A stretch of DNA of 64,000 nucleotides from Buttiauxella selenatireducens (GTDB taxonomy: Bacteria; Pseudomonadota; Gammaproteobacteria; Enterobacterales; Enterobacteriaceae), in NCBI RefSeq assembly GCF_031432975.1, contig NZ_CP133838.1:4030001-4094000 (forward strand). The letters are read 5' to 3'. How positions within the stretch are numbered: position 1 is the stretch's first letter; every line of letters starts with the position of its first letter. A program made the translations under genes and the position numbers. The notes under the pieces are model-generated. The model had not been told where the DNA came from and made no database searches. It was given only the letters and a program-made list of their open reading frames with translations. Below, one piece after another: positions 10,013 to 18,679 of the stretch.

Positions 10013-10141
10013 TATATACCCGAGGGATTTCGGATTGCAGGAAGGCGGCAAGCGAGCGAACCCCGATGAGCTGACTAAAGTCAGTGATTCGGGTGAGTGA
10101 ACGTAGCCAACGCATCTGCAATTTGAAAGACAATGGGGATA
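10013..10141 (-). repeat. ERIC element in the copA 5' leader
   Basis: About 128 bp bounded by TATACC and GGGATA, with the conserved ERIC core in diverged form (GCGAACCCCGATGAGCTGAC and GTCAGTGATTCGGGTGAG) and the GGCGGCAAG and GCCAACGCA arm segments. It is inverted relative to the two copies at 32913 and 33604. It sits between the CueR-dependent promoter and the copA ribosome binding site, so it is transcribed as part of the copA leader. Confidence 0.85.
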
Positions 10142-10155
10142 CAAGGAGTCTGATG

Positions 10156-12663
10156 ATGTCTCATATAATCGATCTCAACCTTGATGGCCTGACTTGTGGC
10201 CATTGCGTTAAACGCGTTAAGGAAAGCCTGGAACAACGGCCTGACGTTGAACAGGCCGAGGTGACGCAAACTCACGCCAGCGTAACGGGCACGGCTTCCG
10301 TTGACGAATTAATCAATACCGTGAAACAAGCCGGATACGACGCGACGGAGGCTAGCCACCCAAAGGCTGATCCGCTGGCAGAGTCATCAATCCCGTCGGA
10401 AGCACTGACAGCGGCATCCACCTCGCTTCCGACAGCCACCGAAGATGACGACGATAGCCAACAGTTGTTGATCAACGGGATGAGCTGCGCCAGTTGCGTG
10501 ACCCGGGTACAGAGTGCGTTACAAAACGTCCCTGGTGTCAGCATGGCGCGGGTAAACCTTGCCGAGCGCAGCGCCCTGATTATGGGCTCTGCCTCCGCCG
10601 AATCATTAGTTAAAGCCGTTGAAAGCGTAGGTTACGGCGCTGAAGCCATTGAAGATGATGCGAAACGCCGTGAACGTCAGCAAGAAACCGCCAACGCTGC
10701 CGTTAAACGTTTCCGCTGGCAGGCGATTCTGGCGCTGGCCGTCGGTATTCCCGTGATGGTGTGGGGAATGTTCGGTGACAATATGATGGTTACCGACGAC
10801 AACCGTTCGTTGTGGCTGGCTATCGGCATTGTCACGCTAGGCGTCATGGTGTTTGCCGGTGGACATTTCTATCGCAGTGCCTGGCGTAGCTTGCTCAACA
10901 AAACCGCCACCATGGATACGCTGGTCGCATTGGGTACCGGGGCCGCATGGATCTACTCCATTACCGTCAACATTTGGCCGCAGCACTTCCCGATGGAAGC
11001 ACGCCATCTTTATTACGAAGCCAGTGCGATGATTATCGGTCTGATTAACCTCGGACATATGTTGGAGCAACGTGCCCGCCAACGTTCTTCTAAAGCGCTG
11101 GAACGCCTGCTGGATTTAACGCCGCCTACCGCACGAGTGGTCACTGAGGAAGGTGAGAAAAGTGTCCCGCTGGCTGAAGTGACCGCTGGGATGGTACTGC
11201 GATTGACGACCGGTGACCGCGTGCCGGTCGATGGTGAAATCACCCAAGGCGAAGCCTGGTTTGACGAAGCGATGCTGACCGGCGAGCCGGTGCCGCAACA
11301 AAAATCAACTGATGAGCCGATTCACGCAGGGACCGTGGTGCAAGATGGTAGCGTGCTGTTCCGCGCTACCGCAACAGGTAGCCACACCACGCTTTCACGT
11401 ATTATCCGTATGGTGCGCCAGGCGCAGAGCAGTAAGCCGGAAATCGGCCAGCTTGCCGATAAAATCTCGGCGGTATTTGTTCCCGTCGTCGTGCTCATTG
11501 CGTTGTTTAGCGCCGCAATCTGGTACTTCTTCGGCCCGGCTCCACAAATCGTTTATACGTTGGTCATTGCGACTACCGTGCTGATTATTGCCTGCCCTTG
11601 TGCGCTGGGCCTGGCAACGCCGATGTCGATTATTTCTGGCGTGGGCCGTGCCGCTGAGTTTGGTGTTTTAGTCCGTGATGCCGACGCGCTGCAACGCGCC
11701 AGTACGCTCGATACTATCGTCTTTGATAAGACCGGGACGCTAACCGAGGGCAAACCGCAAGTGGTCGCGGTCATAACCGACAACACCTGGTCTGAGGATG
11801 ATACGTTGAGGCTGGCAGGCGCACTGGAACAAGGCTCAAGCCACCCGCTGGCACGCGCGATTCTTGATAAAACAGACGGTGTAGAACTGCCCCAAGTGAA
11901 TGCCTTCCGCACCTTGCGTGGGCTGGGTGTCAGCGGTGAAACCGAAGGGCATCAGTTGTTGCTCGGCAACAAAGCGCTGATGGATGAGCAAAATGTGGAT
12001 ACCGCCCAGATGGCGGCAGAAATTGAAGCTCAGGCCAGCCGTGGCGCAACACCGGTTCTGCTGGCGGTAGATGGCAAACTGGTCGCATTATTTGCCATCC
12101 GCGATCCCCTGCGCGCCGACAGCGTTAGCGCGTTGCAACGCTTGCACCGTAACGGTTATCGCCTGGTGATGTTGACCGGGGATAACCCAACAACGGCTAA
12201 CGCGATTGCGAAAGAAGCCGGTATTGACGAAGTGATTGCAGGTGTTCTGCCGGACGGCAAAGCGGATGCGATTAAAAAGCTGCAACAACAAGGTCGACAA
12301 GTCGCGATGGTCGGCGATGGTATCAACGATGCGCCAGCTTTAGCGCAGGCTGAGGTAGGGATTGCGATGGGCGGTGGGAGTGATGTTGCTATCGAAACCG
12401 CCGCCATTACCTTAATGCGCCACAGTCTGGTTGGGGTTGCTGACGCGCTGGCAATATCCAAAGCCACGCTTCGCAACATGAAGCAGAACCTGTTAGGGGC
12501 GTTTGTCTATAACACCCTGGGGATCCCAATTGCCGCCGGGATTTTGTATCCATTGACCGGCACGTTACTCAACCCGGTGGTTGCCGGAGCAGCAATGGCG
12601 CTGTCATCCATTACCGTGGTCAGCAACGCCAACCGTTTGTTGCGCTTTAAACCGAAAGACTGA
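10156..12663 (+). CDS. copA: Cu(I)-exporting P1B-type ATPase
   Basis: CopA pumps Cu(I) from cytosol to periplasm. The 835 aa protein has two N-terminal metal-binding domains (GLTCGHC with Cys14/Cys17 and GMSCASC with Cys111/Cys114), membrane segments, the TGEP actuator motif, the intramembrane CPC in [12 protein letters not shown], the phosphorylated Asp near residue 524 in DKTGT, the SSHP motif and GDGINDAP. Start: ATG at 10156 is seven bases after AAGGAG (10143-10148); the ATG just before it is only four bases away. Expression is from the CueR promoter. A -1 frameshift site at codons 69-70 also yields a short CopA(Z) chaperone. A strong terminator follows. Confidence 0.98.
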   Translation: MSHIIDLNLDGLTCGHCVKRVKESLEQRPDVEQAEVTQTHASVTGTASVDELINTVKQAGYDATEASHPKADPLAESSIPSEALTAASTSLPTATEDDDDSQQLLINGMSCASCVTRVQSALQNVPGVSMARVNLAERSALIMGSASAESLVKAVESVGYGAEAIEDDAKRRERQQETANAAVKRFRWQAILALAVGIPVMVWGMFGDNMMVTDDNRSLWLAIGIVTLGVMVFAGGHFYRSAWRSLLNKTATMDTLVALGTGAAWIYSITVNIWPQHFPMEARHLYYEASAMIIGLINLGHMLEQRARQRSSKALERLLDLTPPTARVVTEEGEKSVPLAEVTAGMVLRLTTGDRVPVDGEITQGEAWFDEAMLTGEPVPQQKSTDEPIHAGTVVQDGSVLFRATATGSHTTLSRIIRMVRQAQSSKPEIGQLADKISAVFVPVVVLIALFSAAIWYFFGPAPQIVYTLVIATTVLIIACPCALGLATPMSIISGVGRAAEFGVLVRDADALQRASTLDTIVFDKTGTLTEGKPQVVAVITDNTWSEDDTLRLAGALEQGSSHPLARAILDKTDGVELPQVNAFRTLRGLGVSGETEGHQLLLGNKALMDEQNVDTAQMAAEIEAQASRGATPVLLAVDGKLVALFAIRDPLRADSVSALQRLHRNGYRLVMLTGDNPTTANAIAKEAGIDEVIAGVLPDGKADAIKKLQQQGRQVAMVGDGINDAPALAQAEVGIAMGGGSDVAIETAAITLMRHSLVGVADALAISKATLRNMKQNLLGAFVYNTLGIPIAAGILYPLTGTLLNPVVAGAAMALSSITVVSNANRLLRFKPKD
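10359..10370 (+). promoter_or_regulatory. copA(Z): Programmed -1 frameshift site producing CopA(Z)
   Basis: The heptamer C CCA AAG spans the codons for His68-Pro69-Lys70. A -1 slip re-reads it as CCC AAA, followed by GGC and TGA (10365-10370), so the shifted product is the first 70 residues plus one glycine: one complete metal-binding domain with its CxxC. This is the arrangement shown in E. coli, where the product is a soluble copper chaperone. The stimulatory pseudoknot expected downstream was not folded here. Confidence 0.88.
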
Positions 12664-12670
12664 CCTGGCT

Positions 12671-12700
12671 TCCCCACTCCACCAGGAGTGGGGAAATTTG
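12671..12700 (+). terminator. copA terminator
   Basis: A GC-rich stem CCCCACTCC / GGAGTGGGG with a four-base loop follows the copA stop by eight bases and is followed by AAATTTG. It is a strong hairpin though the T run is short. Confidence 0.75.
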
Positions 12701-12764
12701 CGCCCAACGCATTGCAGCGGTAGCATGACTTTTTAGCCATCTATTTATCCAGGAACAGAGCTAT

Positions 12765-13559
12765 ATGGGTCTGTTGCAAAGAATTAGCACGCTTTTCTCA
12801 CGCTTCACTGCAGCGACTTATCCCTGGCCCGCGCTTGATATCACACTTCCAGGTAACCGCTCGCTGCACCTACTCGGCAGTATTCATATGGGCACATGCG
12901 ACATGGCGCCGCTGTCCGAGAAGTTGATTAACAAACTCAAGGATGCCGACGCGCTGATTGTTGAGGCTGACATCACTGAGAGCGGTTCCCCCTTCCCCGA
13001 TATTCCCGATGACCTGCCGCTAGAGCAGCGCCTGTCTGCCGAAAACTGGGCACAGGTGATGTCGCTCATCGAGGAGTTGGGAATCCCGTTGAGCCAAATT
13101 GATAACCAACCGGCCTGGCAAATAGCCCTGGTGCTACAAGCTCACCAGGCGCAGCGCCTCGGTTTGCGTGCCAATTACGGGATTGATTTTCAGTTACTGG
13201 AAGCGGCAAAAGCGATGGCGGTTCCCGTTATTGAGCTGGAAGGTGCGCAGCATCAAATTGATATCCTCACCCGTTTGCCCGATGGCGGTATGCCGCTGTT
13301 AACCGACACGCTAACGCACTGGCACACGAATGCTCGCCTGCTGCAAAAGATGATCAGTTGGTGGCTGGAAGCACCGCCACAGCGTGGGAATGTGGAATTG
13401 CCGAACACGTTTGGCGACGAACTCTACGATGTACTGATGCATCAGCGTAATCTTGCGTGGCAGCATTTCCTGCAACAATTGCCCGCCGGGCGCTATGTCG
13501 TTGCCGTTGGCGCATTGCATTTGTATGGAAAGGGAAATTTACCCGAGCTATTGAAGTGA
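12765..13559 (+). CDS. ybaP: TraB/GumN-family protein
   Basis: A 264 aa member of the TraB/PrgY/GumN family, related to the EreA/ChaN fold, with probable but unproved metal-dependent hydrolase activity. The two typical motifs are present: LLGSIHMG near residue 35 and a C-terminal VVAVGALHLYGKGNL. The middle holds acidic VEADITES and ELEGAQHQ. Function in E. coli is unknown. It is followed by an ERIC remnant and by chiX on the other strand. Confidence 0.88.
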   Translation: MGLLQRISTLFSRFTAATYPWPALDITLPGNRSLHLLGSIHMGTCDMAPLSEKLINKLKDADALIVEADITESGSPFPDIPDDLPLEQRLSAENWAQVMSLIEELGIPLSQIDNQPAWQIALVLQAHQAQRLGLRANYGIDFQLLEAAKAMAVPVIELEGAQHQIDILTRLPDGGMPLLTDTLTHWHTNARLLQKMISWWLEAPPQRGNVELPNTFGDELYDVLMHQRNLAWQHFLQQLPAGRYVVAVGALHLYGKGNLPELLK

Positions 13560-13596
13560 TACCCGCAATAATACGAGTGGCAGAACGGTGGCGAGA
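13558..13596. repeat. Half-ERIC remnant after ybaP
   Basis: GATACCCGCAATAATACGAG followed by GGCAGAACGGTGGCGAGA closely resembles one outer arm of an ERIC (compare the reverse complement of 33690-33728). The rest is missing; the sequence runs directly into the chiX terminator. Confidence 0.45.
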
Positions 13597-13599
13597 GAT

Positions 13600-13682
13600 A
13601 AAAAAACGGCCAATATCGCTATTGGCCCGTCAAAGAGGAATTTGTATATTATTGTTGTTCTTCTAACCAATTTAATGGCCAG
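13600..13682 (-). ncRNA. chiX: ChiX small RNA
   Basis: On the minus strand the segment CCTCTTTGACGGGCCAATAG and the following terminator (GGCCAATA, GCGA loop, TATTGGCC, then seven or more T) match E. coli ChiX (SroB/MicM) essentially exactly, and it occupies the same place, between ybaP and ybaK. ChiX is an Hfq-dependent RNA that silences the chitoporin mRNA chiP and is removed by the chb mRNA decoy. The pairing region is conserved. The 5' third differs: instead of the E. coli 5' hairpin there is a possible GGCCA/TGGTT stem. The 5' end near 13682 is inferred from the usual length of about 84 nt. Confidence 0.9.
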
Positions 13683-13809
13683 AAATGGAATTGTCGCTCA
13701 ATGTGACGATTAACGCTATCACTATTAAGTCTCAATATAATTTTTATAAAACATATCACGTTGTTTACTAGATCGTGCGCTTTTAAGACAAAGCCACCAG
13801 GAAGGTTAT

Positions 13810-14289
13810 ATGACACCAGCAGTAAAACTTCTCGAAAAAAACCGCATTTCATTTCAATTACATGCTTACGACCACGATCCCAGTGAGACAAATTTTGGTG
13901 ACGAAGTCGTCCGAAAGCTGGGTTTGAATTCCGATCAAGTCTACAAAACGTTACTGGTTTCCATCAACGGTGATATGAAGCAACTTGCGGTAGCCGTTAC
14001 GCCTGTTTCCGGACAGTTGGATTTAAAGAAAGTGGCTAAAGCACTGGGTGCCAAGAAAGTGGATATGGCCGACCCGATGGTGGCACAGCGCATCACCGGT
14101 TATCTGGTTGGCGGCATTAGTCCGCTGGGGCAAAAGAAACGCCTGCCGACAGTCATCGACGCCCCCGCGCAGAATTTTCCTTCTATCTATGTTTCAGGAG
14201 GCAAGCGCGGGCTGGATATTGAACTGGCCGCCGCTGATCTCGCAAAACTGCTGAATGCGACCTTTGCAGAGATTGCCCGCCGCGATTGA
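13810..14289 (+). CDS. ybaK: Cys-tRNA(Pro)/Cys-tRNA(Cys) deacylase
   Basis: YbaK edits cysteine mischarged on tRNA-Pro by ProRS, releasing it through substrate-assisted thiolactone chemistry. The 159 aa protein is a single YbaK fold with the HAYDHDP start, an essential lysine region in DQVYKTLLV, and [10 protein letters not shown] with the conserved GxxxPxG loop. The ribosome binding site AGGAAGG lies seven bases before the ATG. chiX is transcribed away from it just upstream. Confidence 0.95.
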   Translation: MTPAVKLLEKNRISFQLHAYDHDPSETNFGDEVVRKLGLNSDQVYKTLLVSINGDMKQLAVAVTPVSGQLDLKKVAKALGAKKVDMADPMVAQRITGYLVGGISPLGQKKRLPTVIDAPAQNFPSIYVSGGKRGLDIELAAADLAKLLNATFAEIARRD

Positions 14290-14390
14290 CGCACTTACCA
14301 GGTAATCCTCCCATACCCTAAATAAAGAGCAATATCAGTCAGGACTGCACCATCTGATACCGGCAAAGTAAACGCCTTGAGGGAGGAATA

Positions 14391-15278
14391 ATGAATAGCG
14401 AAAGACATCAACTTTATGCCCGGCGTTTTGAGCAAGTTTTTGCCTATATCGAACAGCATCTGGACAGCGCGCTAACCGTCGAGCAACTCAGCGAAGTCGC
14501 CTGTTTTTCGCGTTTTCACTTTCATCGGCAATTCAGTCAATTCTGTGGAATCAGCATTAGTCGTTACATCACGCTAATGCGGTTAAAAAGGGCCTCTTTC
14601 CGGCTGGTAAACGACCCACAAGAAAGAGTCATTAACATTGCCCTTGATGCCGGATTTGAAAATCCTGAATCATTTTCCCGAGCCTTCAAAAATACCTTCG
14701 GCCTGACGCCCAGCGAGTTTCGCAAAGATCCTGTCTGGGTTGACTGGCATGTACATTTTCAATTTCCCGGAAGGGAAAATCAGCAGAGGCTTGAAAATAT
14801 GGATGTGAAAATTATTACCGTCGAACCGATGAAGGTGGCAGTGCTGGAACATCTTGGTGACCCGATGCGGGTCAATAATACGGTTGCGACGTTTATTGAG
14901 TGGCGTAAAGCGTCAGGGCTTTCAGACTACATTACGCATGGGACTTACGGTGTGCCGTACAGCGACCCGGCGACAACTCCGGGTGAAGAGTTTCGTTTCG
15001 ATGTTTGCGGGGAGTTAAGCAAAGAAGCCAAAGGCCAGGTTCCAGAAAATCCGCAGGGTGTTATCTGTAAAACCTTGCCCGGTGGCCGTTGTGCAGTGGT
15101 TCGGCATGTCGGTGCCTACGAGCGCATCAGCGATAGCGTTTACTATCTTTACCGTCAGTGGTTGCCGCAAAGCGGTGAGGAGTTACGCGATTTTCCGGTC
15201 TATTTCCGCTACCTGGAACTGGATCAAAATCACCCGGAACATGCGCAGCAGACGGATATTTTGTTGCCGTTGAAATAG
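14391..15278 (+). CDS. AraC-family regulator with GyrI-like domain
   Basis: A 295 aa protein with the AraC helix-turn-helix pair at the N-terminus (residues about 10-112: DSALTVEQLSEVACFSRFHF and ALDAGFENPESFSRAFKNTF) and a GyrI-like small-molecule domain at the C-terminus (about 135-295). This is the architecture of Rob and of BmrR-like drug-sensing proteins, but it is not Rob itself. AGGGAGGA precedes the ATG. E. coli has no gene here between ybaK and ushA, so it is an insertion relative to that genome. Ligand and targets are unknown. Confidence 0.85.
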   Translation: MNSERHQLYARRFEQVFAYIEQHLDSALTVEQLSEVACFSRFHFHRQFSQFCGISISRYITLMRLKRASFRLVNDPQERVINIALDAGFENPESFSRAFKNTFGLTPSEFRKDPVWVDWHVHFQFPGRENQQRLENMDVKIITVEPMKVAVLEHLGDPMRVNNTVATFIEWRKASGLSDYITHGTYGVPYSDPATTPGEEFRFDVCGELSKEAKGQVPENPQGVICKTLPGGRCAVVRHVGAYERISDSVYYLYRQWLPQSGEELRDFPVYFRYLELDQNHPEHAQQTDILLPLK

Positions 15279-15406
15279 CCCTCACCCCGGCCCTCTCCCC
15301 CAGGAGAGGGAGAAAAACTGGTCAGTGAACGTCTTCAGGGAGAAAACCAGGCCAGTGAGAACACAGTCAGTTCCCTCTCCCTTTGGGAGAGGGTTAGGGT
15401 GAGGGG
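15279..15406. repeat. GC-rich palindromic repeat R1
   Basis: Begins CCCTCACCCCGGCCCTCTCC and ends GGGAGAGGGTTAGGGTGAGG; the outer ends are inverted copies, with shorter inner hairpins (CTCTCC..GGAGAG). It fills the gap between the convergent AraC gene and ushA. Related copies are at 20363, 23761 and 29258. It may act as a bidirectional terminator or 3' stabiliser. Confidence 0.8.
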
Positions 15407-15414
15407 AAATGCTC

Positions 15415-17067
15415 TTACTGCCAGCTCACTTCCCCCTTCGGCTCGTAAGCATTCACATCAAGTGGAGAATTTTGCTCGATGTACTGTTTCAGCACTTCCG
15501 CATCCACAAAACCGGTATTCACATAGCCCGGTTTTTTGTCGATTTCTGGATATCCATCGCCACCGGAAGCGTTAAAGTTCAATGTCGCCATACGGTAAGT
15601 TTTTGCGGGATCTACGGGCTCACCTTTGATTTTCAAATCTTGCAGGCCTGCGGCTGTTGCCACAAAGCTGACATTTGAGAACTGCGGATACGCGCCAGAG
15701 TCAGGTTTCTTCTGCGCAACCGCGCTCAGATACTCGACCACATCTTTGCCCGTCATATCGATATACGTGACGGTATTCCCAAATGGCTGCACTTTCAGCA
15801 CGTCTTTATAAGTGATGTCTCCGGCTTCAATAGAATCACGGATACCACCACCGCTCATGACGGCAAAGTCTGCACTGGTGCGCGCCATTTGTGCCGCAAG
15901 CAACAGGTGCGCAAGGTTAGTTTGCACAAAACGCACTTTACTGCGATCGCCTTCCATGTGGCCGTTAACACTGCCAACTTTAACATTCAGCTGTGCCTGA
16001 CCTTTATTCTGGAATGGCGTCAGCAGTGAGAGCATCTGCTGGTTTTCAGGGATCTGCGGCGTGTAGAGTACGCGCTCACTTTCACCGTTATCGTAGGTTA
16101 TCTTTTTCTTCAGGTTGATCGGGATTAGCTGGTAATGCACCAGTTTCATTTCGCCATTACGGAACTCGAAATCAGCACGGCCAACGTATTTGCCCCATTC
16201 GTGAGCCTGAACAATCCAGATCCCGTTTTGCTGATCCGGTGCACAAGGTGTGCCGGGTACGTAATCAACCTGCTTTTTATTCTCGGCAGCCATACAAACT
16301 GGGTTTTGCGAGTGTCCACCCACAATCATCGTCAGCGCACCAGCCGGCAAACTGCGAGCCATTTCCACATCGCCTGGCGCGTTAGAACCATGTTGACCAT
16401 TATCGTAGTGGCCCATATGCGTTGCCGCGATCAAGACGTCTGGTTTTTCAGTCGATTGCAGCTCCTGAATCACCAGTTTCGCTTCATCCGCCGGTTTACG
16501 AAATTCGATGTCGACGAAGTTTTCCGGATTGCCAATTTTCGCCGTGTCGTCCGTGGTTAAACCGATAACCGCGATTTTAATACCCTGCGGCTTGAAGATA
16601 GCCCACGGTTTAAACAGACGCTCGCCGGTGCTTTTCTGGTAAATATTGGCCGACAGCAGCGGGAATTTGGCCCACTTTTCTTGCTGGCGTAAAACAGAGA
16701 GCGGGTTGTCAAATTCATGGTTGCCGATAGCCATCGCATCGTAGCCAATCAGGTTCATGCCACGGAAATCAGGTTCTGCATCCTGCAAGTCAGATTCAGG
16801 AACACCGGTGTTGATATCACCACCAGACAGGAGCAGTACGCTGCCACCCTGCTCTGCCACCTCTTTACGAATGCTATCGACCAGAGTTTTTTGCGCAGCC
16901 AGCCCGTATTCCGCGTGTTCATTACGCCAAAAATGACCATGGTGATCGTTGGTGTGCAGAATGGTGATGTTATAGGTTTTATCTTTTTCCCACGCCAGTG
17001 CAGACGCGCTGGTTAGGCTAACTGCCATCAGCAATGCTGTGGCCACCCCTTTCACTACGAACTTCAT
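15415..17067 (-). CDS. ushA: Periplasmic UDP-sugar hydrolase / 5'-nucleotidase
   Basis: UshA hydrolyses UDP-glucose and nucleotides in the periplasm to salvage nucleosides. The 550 aa precursor has a signal peptide ending ASALA (about residues 1-25), the metallophosphatase motifs ILHTNDHHGHF, GDINTGVPES and GNHEFD, a GGHSQ motif, and the C-terminal substrate domain with SGGGIRDSIEAG and NFNASGGDGYPE. Length and motifs match E. coli. It is divergent from fsr. Confidence 0.97.
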   Translation of the reverse strand: MKFVVKGVATALLMAVSLTSASALAWEKDKTYNITILHTNDHHGHFWRNEHAEYGLAAQKTLVDSIRKEVAEQGGSVLLLSGGDINTGVPESDLQDAEPDFRGMNLIGYDAMAIGNHEFDNPLSVLRQQEKWAKFPLLSANIYQKSTGERLFKPWAIFKPQGIKIAVIGLTTDDTAKIGNPENFVDIEFRKPADEAKLVIQELQSTEKPDVLIAATHMGHYDNGQHGSNAPGDVEMARSLPAGALTMIVGGHSQNPVCMAAENKKQVDYVPGTPCAPDQQNGIWIVQAHEWGKYVGRADFEFRNGEMKLVHYQLIPINLKKKITYDNGESERVLYTPQIPENQQMLSLLTPFQNKGQAQLNVKVGSVNGHMEGDRSKVRFVQTNLAHLLLAAQMARTSADFAVMSGGGIRDSIEAGDITYKDVLKVQPFGNTVTYIDMTGKDVVEYLSAVAQKKPDSGAYPQFSNVSFVATAAGLQDLKIKGEPVDPAKTYRMATLNFNASGGDGYPEIDKKPGYVNTGFVDAEVLKQYIEQNSPLDVNAYEPKGEVSWQ

Positions 17068-17256
17068 CGCAAATCTCCATATTCAATAAATACTTCCGCA
17101 CCAATAGCAGACAGCTACTAGCATAGACAAATAACTTTTCACGATTGTGACTTTCTTCGGAACTTTTCAGAAGGTATGTTAGCAGGGTAACGATATTCTA
17201 CGGTTCCTCCCGTGAGCCGTTCTAAAATATAATAATCAAATCTATTACAGGTACTT

Positions 17257-18465
17257 ATGGCAATCTCGGAACAAACTCTCGCAGCGACGGAGCCTAAAAA
17301 GGCGCGCACTGCGTTCGGAATTCTTGGAGCAATCAGCCTTTCTCATTTGCTCAACGATATGATTCAGTCGCTCATTCTGGCCCTCTACCCGCTTTTACAG
17401 AGTGAGTTCTCGCTGAGTTTTGTCCAGATTGGGATGATAACGCTGACCTTCCAGGTCACATCATCACTGCTTCAGCCGGTAGTAGGATACTACACCGACA
17501 AATACCCGATGCCATGGTCATTGCCGATTGGTATGTGCTTCACACTTTGCGGCTTAGTGATTCTGGCATTGGCCGGTAGTTTCCCGATGGTGCTACTGGC
17601 GGCAGCGCTCGTGGGCACAGGTTCTTCGGTATTCCACCCGGAATCGTCCAGGGTGGCGCGTATGGCATCCGGTGGTCGTCATGGCCTTGCGCAGTCGCTG
17701 TTCCAGGTTGGCGGTAATTTTGGTAGCTCACTCGGCCCGTTGCTGGCTGCGCTGATCATTGCCCCATACGGCAAAGGTAATGTCGGCTGGTTTGTGCTGG
17801 CAGCCCTGTTGGCGATTATTGTATTGTTGCAGATTAGCCGCTGGTATGCCGCGCAACATCGCATGGCTAAAGGTAAAACCGCCGCGCCGGTGGTTAACCC
17901 GCTGCCGCGCAAAAAAGTGATTCAGGCGGTGACCGTTTTGCTGGTGCTGATTTTCTCCAAGTATTTTTATATGGCGAGCATCAGCAGCTATTACACCTTC
18001 TACCTGATGCACAAATTCGGTTTGTCGGTGCAGAACGCCCAGTTCCATCTGTTTGCCTTCTTGTTTGCGGTGGCAGCGGGTACGGTGATTGGTGGGCCGG
18101 TCGGCGACAAGATTGGCCGTAAATATGTTATCTGGGGTTCAATCCTCGGCGTCGCGCCATTCACCCTTTTCCTGCCGTATGTTTCGCTGTACTGGACGGG
18201 GATCCTGACGGTTATTATCGGTTTTATCCTCGCCTCGGCATTTTCAGCCATTCTGGTTTATGCGCAAGAGTTGATGCCAGGACGCATCGGTATGGTTTCC
18301 GGGCTGTTCTTCGGTTTTGCCTTTGGTATGGGCGGTTTGGGTGCTGCGGTACTCGGCCTGGTAGCCGACCATACAAGTATCGAGTTAGTCTATAAAATAT
18401 GTGCTTTCCTGCCACTTCTTGGGATACTGACCATATTCCTGCCTGACAATCGACATAAGTCATAG
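17257..18465 (+). CDS. fsr: MFS fosmidomycin resistance exporter
   Basis: A 402 aa major facilitator superfamily transporter with twelve predicted membrane helices. It has the MFS loop motif GGPVGDKIGRK between helices 8 and 9 and the family-typical LSHLLNDMIQSL in helix 1. Fsr expels fosmidomycin in E. coli and lies next to ushA in the same divergent arrangement. The natural substrate is unknown. Confidence 0.95.
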   Translation: MAISEQTLAATEPKKARTAFGILGAISLSHLLNDMIQSLILALYPLLQSEFSLSFVQIGMITLTFQVTSSLLQPVVGYYTDKYPMPWSLPIGMCFTLCGLVILALAGSFPMVLLAAALVGTGSSVFHPESSRVARMASGGRHGLAQSLFQVGGNFGSSLGPLLAALIIAPYGKGNVGWFVLAALLAIIVLLQISRWYAAQHRMAKGKTAAPVVNPLPRKKVIQAVTVLLVLIFSKYFYMASISSYYTFYLMHKFGLSVQNAQFHLFAFLFAVAAGTVIGGPVGDKIGRKYVIWGSILGVAPFTLFLPYVSLYWTGILTVIIGFILASAFSAILVYAQELMPGRIGMVSGLFFGFAFGMGGLGAAVLGLVADHTSIELVYKICAFLPLLGILTIFLPDNRHKS

Positions 18466-18471
18466 TTATAA

Positions 18472-18494
18472 GGGCCAGAGAGACGCTCTGGCCC
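18472..18494 (+). terminator. Hairpin after fsr
   Basis: GGGCCAGAG / CTCTGGCCC form a 9-bp GC-rich stem with a five-base loop just after the fsr stop. No T run follows, so termination may be weak. Confidence 0.55.
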
Positions 18495-18679
18495 ATCATT
18501 CCCGCCACAGTTCTCCAGACCTTTCTTAAATTAAGCGTATAAAACTCCCATCAGGCACTGCTTTTTGTCTAAATGCGCCTTATATCCAATATTCGCTGAT
18601 TTTACATCTACATTGATGGAAAAATTGTCATAAACTAAAAATAGCTTTTTGGATTTGAACACTTACGCAAGGAGACGGA

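Noticed and set aside
13649-13891. An 80-codon minus-strand ORF followed by a terminator, at first sight a small gene
   Set aside because: The terminator and the sequence before it are the ChiX sRNA, and the ORF has no ribosome binding site or family match.
15279-15406. CRISPR-like array from the repeated CTCTCCC units
   Set aside because: The units are palindromic, irregular in length and have no constant-size unique spacers; no cas genes are near.
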